From Azospirillum sp. CAG:239 (GTDB taxonomy: Bacteria; Pseudomonadota; Alphaproteobacteria; RF32; CAG-239): DNA of 35,477 nucleotides. Within the stretch, counting starts at the first letter, position 1; the number at the start of each line of letters is the position of its first letter. The position numbers and the translations under genes were made by a program. This document shows, in pieces, positions 17,720 through 25,889 of the stretch. The notes below the pieces were generated by a model, which was not told the origin of the DNA, did not search any database, and was given only the letters and a program-made list of their open reading frames with translations. The DNA lies in the NCBI GenBank assembly GCA_000436375.1, contig FR885426.1:1-35477 (forward strand), read 5' to 3'.

Positions 17720-18559
17720 ATGCCGGAATTACCTGAAGTCGAAACCGTAAAAAACGCGCTGCTCAAAGCGGTCGACAAAGCCAATATAACCAAAGTAAGC
17801 ATTTACAACAACCGTTTTCGGAAAATAATCCCGGACGATTTTGCACGGCGAATCGAAGGCGCGCAGATTGCGGCAGTCCGCCGCAAGGCAAAATATCTGC
17901 TGCTGGAACTCGACAACGGGCTGACTGTCATCTGGCATCTGGGCATGAGCGGCAAAGTCAAAATCAGCGACTTTCCCCCGGAAAAGAAGGAAAAGCATGA
18001 CCATGTCATGATTGAAACCGACAAGGCAACGCTGGTTTTCAACGACGCGCGGCGTTTCGGCATGCTGACTTATGCCGAAACTTCCGGCCTCGGGCACTGT
18101 TCCCTTTTTGCCCACATCGGCACCGACCCCTTTGACGAGCGTCTTGACGGATTATATTTATATAATAAACTGCAAAATAAGAAGATACCGATAAAGGCGG
18201 CGCTGCTGGATCAGTCAATTGTCAACGGAATCGGCAACATCTATGCTTCGGAGGCGCTTTTTGATGCGGGAATCGACCCGACGCGGCCGGCAGGAAACCT
18301 GAGTCAGAAAGACTGCGGCCAGCTGGTGCAAAGCGTCAGGAAGATTCTCCGTCAGGCCATAGAGGCCGGCGGTTCGAGCATTCATGACTATCGCAAGCCC
18401 GACGGCAGCCTGGGGTATTTTCAAAACATGCATTGCGTTTATAACAAAACCGGGCAAAAATGTCCCGGATGCACTTGCAATATTGCCCAAACCGGCGGTA
18501 TAAAAAAGATAGTCCAGGCCGGACGTTCGACTTTCTACTGCCCTGTTAAACAAAAGTGA
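17720..18559 (+). CDS. mutM: Formamidopyrimidine-DNA glycosylase
   Basis: A 279-residue base-excision repair glycosylase/AP lyase that removes 8-oxoguanine and formamidopyrimidines. It begins MPELPEVETV, where Pro2 and Glu3 are the catalytic residues, and has HLGMSGK, the helix-two-turn-helix GIGNIYASEALF and the DNA-binding GGSSIHDYRKPDGSLGYFQ. The C-terminal zinc finger is atypical: Cys248 and Cys251 are present, the third Cys is at 274, 22 rather than 16 residues later, and the fourth Cys is replaced by Lys277 (CPVK). The reading frame is intact. GAGG precedes the ATG. It starts a unit with the next gene, which overlaps its stop. Confidence 0.95.
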   Translation: MPELPEVETVKNALLKAVDKANITKVSIYNNRFRKIIPDDFARRIEGAQIAAVRRKAKYLLLELDNGLTVIWHLGMSGKVKISDFPPEKKEKHDHVMIETDKATLVFNDARRFGMLTYAETSGLGHCSLFAHIGTDPFDERLDGLYLYNKLQNKKIPIKAALLDQSIVNGIGNIYASEALFDAGIDPTRPAGNLSQKDCGQLVQSVRKILRQAIEAGGSSIHDYRKPDGSLGYFQNMHCVYNKTGQKCPGCTCNIAQTGGIKKIVQAGRSTFYCPVKQK

Positions 18560-18942
18560 TGACGACGATGAAAAACAAATTTTATTTTCTGGCGGCCGCG
18601 CTGCTCGGTTTTCTGACTTTTTCGGCACCGGTTAAGGCGGCTTCTTTTCTGGAAGGCTATGAAGACATTCCGGTTATGAGAGGCCTGCGGCAGATTCCAA
18701 GCGACACGATTTCTTTCGGCAATGAGGAAACGCGTCTGGTCGAAGCCATGCTGACCGGTTCGAAAGTCGGTTTTAAGAGCGTGAAGAAATTTTACGTCGA
18801 CACCCTTCCGCAGCTCGGCTGGACCTATCAGGGACAAAGGGGCAGCAGCCTGCTTTTCTACCGCGACGGCGAAGCTCTGGAAATCGTCAAGGAATCGGCC
18901 AAACCGCTGAACGTCCGTTTTACCATTAAGAATCAGATTTAG
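18559..18942 (+). CDS. Small exported protein of unknown function
   Basis: A 127-residue protein whose ATG overlaps the mutM stop as TGATG (another ATG at 18568 is possible). It has a signal peptide with a hydrophobic core FLAAALLGFLTF and probable cleavage after VKA, then a soluble region of about 100 residues with MRGLRQIPSDTISF, KFYVDTLPQLGW and RDGEALEIV. The pattern of a short beta/alpha domain that ends in a Gly-Trp and an acidic beta strand recurs in unnamed alphaproteobacterial periplasmic proteins. No catalytic motif is seen. It sits between mutM and echA, as an extra gene in a conserved block. Confidence 0.8.
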   Translation: MTTMKNKFYFLAAALLGFLTFSAPVKAASFLEGYEDIPVMRGLRQIPSDTISFGNEETRLVEAMLTGSKVGFKSVKKFYVDTLPQLGWTYQGQRGSSLLFYRDGEALEIVKESAKPLNVRFTIKNQI

Positions 18943-18953
18943 GATATAATGCA

Positions 18954-19712
18954 ATGGAGTATGCCAACATTACCGTCGAAACCAGAGAGAATCTGGGCAT
19001 TATTACACTTAACCGCCCGCAGGCGCTCAATGCGGTCAATGCAGAAATGCTGAAAGAGCTTGCTCTGGCCGCCGAAGCGTTTGACAACAACGATGCGGTC
19101 AGGGTTCTGATTGTGAAAGGCGACGGCAAAACCTTCGCCGCGGGAATCGATATCAAGGAAGTTCTAAGCCGCGCCGACAGCAAGTTTCTGGGCATTGACG
19201 AAATGCAGAACTGTTTCCGACGTTTTACCGCCGTCAAAAAGCCGATTATCGCCGCCGTATCCGGCTATGCCCTGGGAATCGGCTGCGAACTGGCGCTGGC
19301 CTGCGACATTATTCTGGCTGCGGACAACGCAAGGTTCGGCCAGCCGGAACTCAGTCTGGGCACAATTCCGGCATTCGGCGCCACACAGCGTCTGACCCGC
19401 GCGCTCGGCAAAGCCAAGGCGATGGAAATGATTTTAAGCGGCCGGGCCTTGACGGCGGAAGAGGCTTTTGTTTCCGGACTCGTCAGCCGGATTGTGCCGC
19501 TGCCCGATTTGTTTGAAGACGCGGCAAAAACCGCCGCCCGGATTGCAGCTCAGCCGCTCGGCGCCCTGAAGGCGGCAAAAGAAGCGGTTCTGGCGGCTCA
19601 GAACACGCCGCTGGAAGAAGGAATCGCCTTTGAAGGGAAAGCCGCGCAGTGTTGTCTGGCCGCGGACGAATTCAGAGAATCGCTCAGAAATTTTGCCGCA
19701 GGGCACAAATAA
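18954..19712 (+). CDS. Enoyl-CoA hydratase/isomerase family protein
   Basis: A 252-residue crotonase-fold enzyme. The two catalytic glutamates of enoyl-CoA hydratase are both present, in GIGCELALACD and FGQPELSLGTIP, and the oxyanion-hole loop FAAGIDIKE is intact, so it probably hydrates 2-enoyl-CoA esters. The ATG has AGGA nine bases upstream and begins 11 bases after the preceding gene stop. This gene next to rpsT and dnaA is a conserved alphaproteobacterial arrangement. The exact substrate cannot be told; no thiolase or acyl-CoA dehydrogenase is nearby. Confidence 0.93.
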   Translation: MEYANITVETRENLGIITLNRPQALNAVNAEMLKELALAAEAFDNNDAVRVLIVKGDGKTFAAGIDIKEVLSRADSKFLGIDEMQNCFRRFTAVKKPIIAAVSGYALGIGCELALACDIILAADNARFGQPELSLGTIPAFGATQRLTRALGKAKAMEMILSGRALTAEEAFVSGLVSRIVPLPDLFEDAAKTAARIAAQPLGALKAAKEAVLAAQNTPLEEGIAFEGKAAQCCLAADEFRESLRNFAAGHK

Positions 19713-19757
19713 GCGGCGGCAAGGTTCCAAAATAGGGCTTTTTTGCTAAATTAGGTA

Positions 19758-19787
19758 TTGACTTAAGCCGTGCTAAGAGTTTATAAA
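19758..19787 (+). promoter_or_regulatory. Promoter of rpsT
   Basis: TTGACT (19758-19763) and TATAAA (19782-19787) with 18 bp between them, about 50 bp before the rpsT start. Confidence 0.65.
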
Positions 19788-19838
19788 GCATATCAGAATT
19801 GAAAAATGTCGTAACTATTTAATACAGGATAAAGAGAT

Positions 19839-20099
19839 ATGGCCAATCATAAATCGGCAAAAACGAGAATTAACAGAAACAACAAGAGAAGCATTATCAA
19901 CGGTGCCCGCAGAAGCCGCGTCCGTACTTTCGTCAAGAAGGTCAACGCCGCCATTCTGGAAAACAACAAAGAAGCCGCCAAGGCCGCTTTGATTGTCGCC
20001 GAATCCGAACTGATGAGAGCCGCCCAGAAAGGCGTGCTGCCGAAGAACACCGCTTCCCGCACCGTTTCTCGTCTTTCTGCCAAAATCAAAGCTCTGTAG
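19839..20099 (+). CDS. rpsT: 30S ribosomal protein S20
   Basis: An 86-residue, very basic protein that binds 16S rRNA early in small-subunit assembly. It shows the S20 opening MANHKSAKTRINRNNKR and the ending KNTASRTVSRLSAKIKAL, and its length is normal. The ATG has AAAGAGAT immediately upstream. It has its own promoter and a strong terminator, so it is probably transcribed alone. It directly precedes dnaA, as in most alphaproteobacteria. Confidence 0.98.
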   Translation: MANHKSAKTRINRNNKRSIINGARRSRVRTFVKKVNAAILENNKEAAKAALIVAESELMRAAQKGVLPKNTASRTVSRLSAKIKAL

Positions 20100-20125
20100 T
20101 TTTTTAATTACACGCAGTTTTACGG

Positions 20126-20180
20126 ACGCAAACCGACTTATGTCCCTTACAAGCAAGGGTTGTTCGGTTTGCGTTTTTTT
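20126..20180 (+). terminator. Intrinsic terminator of rpsT
   Basis: ACGCAAACCGA (20126-20136) pairs perfectly with TCGGTTTGCGT (20164-20174), enclosing a second small stem CCCTT / AAGGG, and is followed by seven T in total to 20180. Confidence 0.92.
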
Positions 20181-20774
20181 ATGGGAAAAACGGCAGAATC
20201 TAAGCGACTCTGCAAGAATCTTCTGTCAAGGAAATTAATTGCAATGTTCGGAGAATGTTCTGTTGTAATTATTTTTTTTTGACTCTACTATCCAGTCACT
20301 TTCTGATTTGAAAGATGTTCCTTTTAATTCGGATGCCGGTTGAAAAAAACATGGGGAACAACCGCCTGCGGATTAAGAAAAGGACGGATTTTTTGCAAAG
20401 GACAGCCAAAGCTTTTGCGTTTTAGGGGAAACGACGGCTTTCGGCTTTTTGAAAAAAATCCCGCGTTCCGGAAAAGGCTGCCTCGGAAGAAAACCGTTAA
20501 AACGGACAGGTTCGAAAAAGGCAAAACCGACCGGAAAGAACGGGCGGAAACGCGGCGCCGCGAAAAGTTGCTTTTGAAACGGGAAACATTTGCCCGGAAA
20601 GAAAAAGAACGTGCGGACGGTTTGTTTCGGCGGCGGACGGAAGGAGAACAGAATTTTCGGACGAGCAAGGCTCCGCACGAAACACTGCTTCGGCGTTCAG
20701 GGAACGGCTTTTGCATCGGAAAGTATCCTAAGCAACAAGCGTTTTTAGTGATTTTATTAATATGGGGAGATATG
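20181..20774 (+). other. dnaA upstream region (leader with open, purine-rich frame)
   Basis: About 590 bases without a supported gene. A TTGACT (20279-20284) follows a run of ten T and is a possible -35, with no good -10. A stop-free frame continuous with dnaA covers 20340-20771 but its Arg/Lys-rich translation has no DnaA similarity, and the DnaA N-terminal domain begins only at 20775. A separate 24-codon frame at 20351-20425 (MGNNRLRIKKRTDFLQRTAK) resembles the start of RnpA and then stops. No DnaA box matching TTATCCACA was seen. Confidence 0.5.
20246..20260. promoter_or_regulatory. Possible LexA box of the alphaproteobacterial type
   Basis: GTTC (20246-20249), seven bases, GTTC (20257-20260). 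GTTC-N7-GTTC is the SOS box form known for alphaproteobacteria. It lies 19 bp before a possible -35 upstream of dnaA. About one chance match is expected in a window of this length counting both strands, so the position is the only extra support. Confidence 0.3.
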
Positions 20775-22220
20775 ATGGCTGAAGAAGCAATAAACAACAA
20801 CAGTTCTGTTCAGGAACAATGGGGACAGATCTGCAGCCAGTTGAAAGTTGAAGTAGGGGAAACAGCTTTTGACAGTTGGTTAAAGCCACTGACACCGGGT
20901 GCTTTTAACGACGGAATCATGAACATCTGTGTTCCGACCCGATTTATGAGAAACTGGGTAATTACGCATTACAGCGACCGCATCCACAAAATATGGGAAA
21001 AGAAAAACCCGGCCATTAAAAGCGTCAACTTTGTTGTTCAGGCCGTTCAGGACGAAAGCAAAGGCCTTTACAACCCTTCCTGCCGCTCGCTGCTGAAAAA
21101 GATTTCATCCAGCCCGGCTCCTCAAAACATCTACCAGTCCGGCCTTAATTCGGTTCTGGCCAACAGCAACGAATTTCAGGCCAATACCGACCAGTCCTTG
21201 TCGGTGCCGCTGAATCCGCAATATACGTTCGATAATTTTGTCGTCGGCAAAACCAACGAATTTGCCTATGCGGCCGCCCGTAAAGTCGCCGAATCGAGAA
21301 ACGTGTCGTTTAATCCGCTGTTTCTGTATTCCGGCGTCGGCCTGGGCAAAACCCATCTGATGCATGCCATCGCCTGGCACATCAAACAGCAGGATCCGAC
21401 CCGCAACATCGTTTATCTGTCGGCCGAAAAATTCATGTACAAGTTTGTCCGCGCCCTGCGTTACAAAGACACCACCGCTTTCAAGGAACAGTTCCGTTCG
21501 GTCGACGTGCTGATGGTTGACGACGTCCAGTTCATGGGCGGCAAAGACACTACGCAGGAAGAGTTTTTCTACACGTTCAATTCACTGATTGAAGAAGGGC
21601 GCCAGATTATCATTTCCGCAGACAAGTCGCCGGCAGACCTGGAAGGAATCGAAGCCCGCCTGAAGTCGCGGCTCGGCTGCGGTCTGGTCGCAGACATTCA
21701 TCCGACCGATTTCGACCTGCGCATCGGCATTCTGGAAAACAAGGCGCGTCAGCTGGGAATCGAGCTGCCGCAGAAAGTTTCCGAATTTCTGGCCAGCAAA
21801 ATCACTTCCAACATCCGCGAACTGGAAGGCGCCCTGCGCCGTGTGATTGCCCATTCGCAGCTGCTGAGCGACAAGGAAATCACGCTGGACATGACGCAGG
21901 ACGTTCTGAAAGATATGCTGCGTTCGTATGACAAGCGCACAACCATTGACGAAATCCAGAAAAAGGTGGCCGAACATTTCAACATTTCGGTCAAGGAAAT
22001 GCAGTCTTCCCGTCGTGCCCGCACGGTTGCCCGGCCGCGGCAGATTGCCATGTATCTGGCTAAACAGCTGACTTCGCGCTCGCTGCCGGAAATCGGCCGC
22101 AAGTTCGACCGCGACCATACAACGGTCATGCATGCCGTCCGCAAAGTCGAGGAACTGATTCTGGAAGACGCTTCCCTGGCCGAGAATGTCGACGCCCTGA
22201 GAAGAATCCTCGAAGCGTAA
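20775..22220 (+). CDS. dnaA: Chromosomal replication initiator protein DnaA
   Basis: A 481-residue AAA+ initiator that binds DnaA boxes and opens the replication origin. Domain I begins at EQWGQICSQLKVEVGETAF; a linker rich in Asn, Ser and Gln follows; domain III has the Walker A GVGLGKTH and Walker B VLMVDDVQF with the usual initiator-specific region; domain IV has the DNA-binding signature DHTTVMHAVRKVE. GGGGAGA is five bases before the ATG at 20775; another ATG three bases earlier is too close to it. The much earlier in-frame start would add 145 unrelated residues and is rejected. A terminator follows. Confidence 0.97.
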   Translation: MAEEAINNNSSVQEQWGQICSQLKVEVGETAFDSWLKPLTPGAFNDGIMNICVPTRFMRNWVITHYSDRIHKIWEKKNPAIKSVNFVVQAVQDESKGLYNPSCRSLLKKISSSPAPQNIYQSGLNSVLANSNEFQANTDQSLSVPLNPQYTFDNFVVGKTNEFAYAAARKVAESRNVSFNPLFLYSGVGLGKTHLMHAIAWHIKQQDPTRNIVYLSAEKFMYKFVRALRYKDTTAFKEQFRSVDVLMVDDVQFMGGKDTTQEEFFYTFNSLIEEGRQIIISADKSPADLEGIEARLKSRLGCGLVADIHPTDFDLRIGILENKARQLGIELPQKVSEFLASKITSNIRELEGALRRVIAHSQLLSDKEITLDMTQDVLKDMLRSYDKRTTIDEIQKKVAEHFNISVKEMQSSRRARTVARPRQIAMYLAKQLTSRSLPEIGRKFDRDHTTVMHAVRKVEELILEDASLAENVDALRRILEA

Positions 22221-22243
22221 TCTTAACCATACACTCCTCGAAG

Positions 22244-22277
22244 CGGGTGCCGTTTGTCAACACGGCGCCCGTTTTTT
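22244..22277 (+). terminator. Intrinsic terminator of dnaA
   Basis: CGGGTGCCGT (22244-22253) pairs with ACGGCGCCCG (22262-22271) with one T-G wobble and an 8-base loop, followed by six T. Confidence 0.9.
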
Positions 22278-22325
22278 GTTGCCGAAAAGAACCATGAAAC
22301 TAAAATAGGCAGAAAGGAGAAAAAA

Positions 22326-22748
22326 ATGACGGACGGAAAAACGGTAAAAGTCGGTTTGGGACTGTATATTCTCAATGACAGAGGACAGGTTCTGCTCGGG
22401 CTGCGCAAGGCAAAACACGGCGAAGGCACCTGGTGTCCGCCGGGAGGACATATGGAATACGGCGAAAGCTTTGAAGAAGGCGCGGTTCGCGAAGCCTTTG
22501 AAGAAACCGGCATCCGCGTTAATCCCGCTGACGTCCGCGTGGCGGGCGTTACCAACGACTTTTTCAGGGAATCGGGCAAGCACTATGTGACAATCAATCT
22601 GACAACCCGTTCTTTTGCCGGAGAACCGCGAATCGCCGAACCGGACAAATGCGCCGGATGGCAATGGTTCGACCCTGACAAGCTGCCGGAAAACATGTTT
22701 CTGCCGGCAGCCAATTTTTTGAAGACGCACAGGCTTTCGGAATGCTAA
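22326..22748 (+). CDS. Nudix hydrolase (NUDT15/MutT-like)
   Basis: A 140-residue enzyme with a complete Nudix box from Gly44 (GHMEYGESFEEGAVREAFEETGI region: G-x5-E-x7-REU-x-EE-x-G-U), which binds Mg2+ and cleaves nucleoside diphosphate bonds. The preceding WCPPGGHMEYGES and a later WQWFDPDKLPENMF resemble the NUDT15-like group, which sanitises or degrades nucleotides; substrate is not certain. The ATG has AAGGAG eight bases upstream, a better start than an earlier in-frame ATG inside the dnaA terminator. Its insertion between dnaA and dnaN is not the usual order, and both flanks have their own signals. Confidence 0.9.
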   Translation: MTDGKTVKVGLGLYILNDRGQVLLGLRKAKHGEGTWCPPGGHMEYGESFEEGAVREAFEETGIRVNPADVRVAGVTNDFFRESGKHYVTINLTTRSFAGEPRIAEPDKCAGWQWFDPDKLPENMFLPAANFLKTHRLSEC

Positions 22749-22772
22749 AAAAGCTGTTGACGAATCGCGGTT

Positions 22773-22801
22773 TTGATTTCGATTTTTGCGAAATTTATGC
22801 T
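22773..22801 (+). promoter_or_regulatory. Candidate promoter of dnaN
   Basis: TTGATT (22773-22778) and TATGCT (22796-22801) with 17 bp between, about 50 bp before the dnaN ATG. A TTGACG at 22757-22762 is too far from it. Confidence 0.5.
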
Positions 22802-22850
22802 AGTCTTCGGGAAAATGAGTTTTATGTTTAAACATTAATGGTACAAAAAA

Positions 22851-23969
22851 ATGAAGTTTACGATTGAGCGCGCAAAATTACTGAAAACTCTGAGCCATGT
22901 TCAGAGCATTGTCGAAAAAAGAAACACCATTCCGGTACTTTCCAACGTCAGAATTGAAGCCATGGAAGACGGCATCAGCTTTAAAGCGACCGACATGGAT
23001 ACCGAAATTACCGAAATCGTCGACGCAAAAACTGCGGAAACCGGCGCAACCACGGCTCCGGCACATATGCTGTACGATATTGTCCGCAAGCTTTCCGACG
23101 GTTCGGACGTCGAGCTGACTTTTCCGGACGAAAAAGGCCAGCTGACAATCGCTTCAGGGCGTTCAAAGTTTTCGCTGTCGACCATCGGTGTCGAAGACTT
23201 TCCGGTTATTTCGGGCGACAAGCTGCCGGTTAACTTCGCAATGGGCAAAGACGAGCTGAAAGACGTTATCGACCGCACGCAGTTTGCCGTTTCGACCGAA
23301 GAAACCAGATACTATCTGAACGGTTTGTACATTCATGCCAAGAATGAGGGCGAAGCCAAAGTTCTGCGCGTCGTTGCTACTGACGGCCATCGCCTGGCCT
23401 GTGTCGAATCGCCGCTGCCGAAAGGCGCCGAGAGCATGGCCGGCGTTATCGTTCCGCGCAAAACGGTCGGAGAAATCCGCAAGCTGCTGGACGATACGTC
23501 AACCGACAACATTACCATCGCCCTTTCGGAAAACAAAATCCGCTTTACGATGGAAGACGTTACGCTGACCTCGAAACTGATTGACGGCACTTATCCGGAT
23601 TATGAGCGCGTCATTCCGACTGATAACGACAAGGTTCTGGAACTGGGCGTTAAGGAACTGTCTTCGGCAGTTGACCGCGTTTCGGTCGTTGCCGAGAGAA
23701 CCCGCGCGATTAAAATGATTACCAACAAAAATCACGTCACGATTACGACTTCCAGTCCCGATTTGGGTTCCGCAATGGAAGAAGTTGAGGCTAAATATGA
23801 CAGCGAATCGCTGGAAATCGGCTATAACTTCCGCTACCTGCTGGATATTCTGAACGAAGTCAAGGGCGACAGCGTCAAAATCAGTTTTGCCGACGGTTCT
23901 TCGCCTTCGGTTATTCATGATACCAGCGACGCCAGCGCCATTTACGTTTTGATGCCGATGCGCGTATAA
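22851..23969 (+). CDS. dnaN: DNA polymerase III beta subunit (sliding clamp)
   Basis: A 372-residue clamp that encircles DNA and holds polymerase III and other enzymes. It shows the three-domain clamp pattern, with MKFTIERAKLLKTLSHVQSIV at the start, RNTIPVLSNV and TDMDTEI, a conserved YLNGLYIH and VATDGHRLA in the second domain, and the C-terminal YVLMPMRV that closes the ligand-binding pocket. Length is standard. No good Shine-Dalgarno sequence precedes the ATG, only an A-rich stretch. Seven bases separate it from recF, so the two are cotranscribed. Confidence 0.97.
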   Translation: MKFTIERAKLLKTLSHVQSIVEKRNTIPVLSNVRIEAMEDGISFKATDMDTEITEIVDAKTAETGATTAPAHMLYDIVRKLSDGSDVELTFPDEKGQLTIASGRSKFSLSTIGVEDFPVISGDKLPVNFAMGKDELKDVIDRTQFAVSTEETRYYLNGLYIHAKNEGEAKVLRVVATDGHRLACVESPLPKGAESMAGVIVPRKTVGEIRKLLDDTSTDNITIALSENKIRFTMEDVTLTSKLIDGTYPDYERVIPTDNDKVLELGVKELSSAVDRVSVVAERTRAIKMITNKNHVTITTSSPDLGSAMEEVEAKYDSESLEIGYNFRYLLDILNEVKGDSVKISFADGSSPSVIHDTSDASAIYVLMPMRV

Positions 23970-23976
23970 GGACACG

Positions 23977-25200
23977 ATGGATAATTTAGCATTAAATCTG
24001 GCTCAGTTTATCAAAGAAAAGTCAGGCGTTTCGCGCCTGACTTTAACTGACTTCAGAAATTATGCACATTTACGCATTAACGCTAAATTAGCACCGATAA
24101 TCATAACCGGCGAAAACGGCACCGGCAAAACCAACATTCTGGAAGCAATTTCTTTTCTGACCCCCGGCCGGGGCATGCGCTCGGCGCGGCTGGCCGACAT
24201 TAAGCGGATTACGCCGGCGCTGATAAACGACGAATACAGTCCGACCGAAATTTCGAATCTGAACTGGGCGGTTTCGGCACAGGTTTGCAAAGGCGACGAA
24301 GAAATTGAAATCGGCACGGCCGTCGAACGTACGGCGCGCGAATATGACGAAGACGACATTCGCTCCTACGAACGGCGAATCATTAAAATCAACGGCCAAA
24401 AAATCACATCGCAGTCCGAACTCGGCAAATATATCTCCGCCATTTGGCTGACGCCGCAGATGGATCGGCTGTTTCGCGGCGGCTCACAGCCCCGGCGCAG
24501 TTTTCTCGACCGCCTGGTCTATGCCTTTGACGTCGAACATGCCAAAAGAACCGCTAATTTCGAACACCTGTACAAAGAATGGTACCAACTGCTGAAAAGC
24601 GGCAATGCCAACGACGGCTGGCTGTCTTCGCTGGAGGAAAACATGGCCGGCACAGGCGTGGCGATTGCGGCGGCGCGGCGCGAACTGATTGCCAAGCTGA
24701 ACAAATTTATTGAGCACGAACCGGACGACGTCTTTCCAAACGTCATGCTGGAACTGGACGGTACGATTGAACAACTGCTGGATACGATGCCGGCGATTGA
24801 CGTTGAAGACTATTATATTCAAAAGCTGAAATCGCAACGCCGCAACGTGTTGTATAACGACAACGTCGACGGCGTGAATCGTACGGATTTCAAAGTTTAT
24901 TACAAGAAAAAAAGAATGCCGGCGGAACTTTGTTCTACCGGCGAGCAAAAATCTCTGCTTATCAGCATTATTCTGGCACAAACCAAATGCCAGACATTGG
25001 ACAAAGGTTTTGCGCCGGTGTTGCTGCTGGACGAAGTGGTTGCTCATCTGGATGATCTGAAACGCGAAGCGCTGCTGGAAAAAATCCGTGAACTGGGCAT
25101 TCAGGCATGGATTACTTCGACCGACCCGAAACTTTTCGCTTCACTGGCCGAGGACGCGCAATTTCTGACGGTAAAAAACAACAGCGTGACAGCATCTTAA
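23977..25200 (+). CDS. recF: DNA replication and repair protein RecF
   Basis: A 407-residue SMC-like ATPase that helps load RecA at single-strand gaps. After an N-terminal extension of about 18 residues it has SRLTLTDFRNYAHL, the Walker A GENGTGKTN (about residues 46-54), a signature region CSTGEQKSLLIS and the Walker B LLLDEVVAHLD. AAGGA precedes the ATG. The order dnaN-recF is conserved near dnaA. It is convergent with the XRE operon that follows, with 23 bases between and no clear terminator. GC content drops sharply just after it. Confidence 0.95.
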   Translation: MDNLALNLAQFIKEKSGVSRLTLTDFRNYAHLRINAKLAPIIITGENGTGKTNILEAISFLTPGRGMRSARLADIKRITPALINDEYSPTEISNLNWAVSAQVCKGDEEIEIGTAVERTAREYDEDDIRSYERRIIKINGQKITSQSELGKYISAIWLTPQMDRLFRGGSQPRRSFLDRLVYAFDVEHAKRTANFEHLYKEWYQLLKSGNANDGWLSSLEENMAGTGVAIAAARRELIAKLNKFIEHEPDDVFPNVMLELDGTIEQLLDTMPAIDVEDYYIQKLKSQRRNVLYNDNVDGVNRTDFKVYYKKKRMPAELCSTGEQKSLLISIILAQTKCQTLDKGFAPVLLLDEVVAHLDDLKREALLEKIRELGIQAWITSTDPKLFASLAEDAQFLTVKNNSVTAS

Positions 25201-25223
25201 ATTATCAAAAACTTCTCTGACAG

Positions 25224-25466
25224 CTAATTATTTATTTTCTTTAACTCAACAAAAACTTCTGTCGGATCAAAATCCAAGGCTTCGGCAATATCCATTAGTT
25301 CAATAACATCAAGTCGTCTTTCGCCTTGCTCATATTTTCCGACAAATGACAGCGGCATGTTTAACTGTTTTGCCAATTCCCATTGCGTAAGATTTTTGTC
25401 TTTGCGTTTTTGTTTCAAAAAACGTCTGAAATGTCTATATCTTTCTGTGAATATTGAACGTGTCAT
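25224..25466 (-). CDS. XRE-family HTH regulator, short
   Basis: An 80-residue protein with one helix-turn-helix domain (about residues 16-72), including LTQWELAKQLNMPLSFVGKYEQGERRLDV, which is the XRE/Cro/C1 pattern; the YEQGERRLDVIEL sequence is typical of a group common in proteobacteria. It has little outside the domain. It lies 23 bases after the stop of the second XRE gene on the same strand, so the two form an operon. Base composition is visibly AT-richer than recF and the ABC gene on either side. It may repress the operators at 25868 or 25908. Confidence 0.85.
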   Translation of the reverse strand: MTRSIFTERYRHFRRFLKQKRKDKNLTQWELAKQLNMPLSFVGKYEQGERRLDVIELMDIAEALDFDPTEVFVELKKINN

Positions 25467-25489
25467 CTGGCGTTCTGCATTTTAATTTA

Positions 25490-25831
25490 CTATTTTCTGA
25501 CGGAAAAAAGTATTTCTATTTGTCTTAATGCCGCTTTTTGCGAAGCTAGGCTCTCTTTTTTCAACAATTTTATGATTTCTTCAATGGTTGGGTTCAAATC
25601 TATCCGCAAATTTTCCGCTTCGCAAAATAAGGAAGAAATATTTACATTCAAATGTTCGGCAATTATTTCCAATATTTTGACACTTGGATTAACACTGCCG
25701 TTTTCAATATTAGAAATCGTTTTTTGAGAAATTCCGGTTAGTTCGGCAAAAGCTTCCTGACTCAGCTTCTTCTCTTTTCTGAGTTGTGCTATTCTTCGGC
25801 CTAATTTATATATAAACTCACTTTTTCTCAT
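25490..25831 (-). CDS. XRE-family HTH regulator, first gene of operon
   Basis: A 113-residue protein with an N-terminal HTH domain (about residues 8-66) containing LSQEAFAELTGISQKTISNIENGSVNPS, the XRE pattern, and a 45-residue helical tail rich in Ile, Leu and Lys that could mediate dimer formation. Phage repressors and their chromosomal relatives look like this. It is transcribed divergently from the structured RNA; the intergenic region holds two near-identical palindromes that overlap the likely -10 elements of both promoters, so autorepression is likely. The gene is AT-rich compared with its neighbours, which suggests transfer. Confidence 0.85.
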   Translation of the reverse strand: MRKSEFIYKLGRRIAQLRKEKKLSQEAFAELTGISQKTISNIENGSVNPSVKILEIIAEHLNVNISSLFCEAENLRIDLNPTIEEIIKLLKKESLASQKAALRQIEILFSVRK

Positions 25832-25867
25832 AAAAGTATCATCTTATCTAAAGCTCAAAAATGCTAT

Positions 25868-25881
25868 AGAACTATATTTCT
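25868..25881. promoter_or_regulatory. Operator 1, overlapping XRE operon promoter
   Basis: AGAACTATATTTCT differs from the perfect palindrome at 25908 by one base. On the minus strand it contains TATAGT (25876-25871), a good -10, with TTCAAA (25900-25895) 18 bp upstream as a possible -35 for the XRE operon. A regulator bound here would block that promoter. Confidence 0.6.
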
Positions 25882-25889
25882 TTTAAATA

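Noticed and set aside
20351..20425. Functional rnpA gene
   Set aside because: The similarity stops after 24 codons at a TAG and no continuation is found in any frame; kept only as a possible relic.
20340..20774. N-terminal extension of DnaA by 145 residues
   Set aside because: The extension shows no DnaA domain, and a good ribosome site lies just before 20775.
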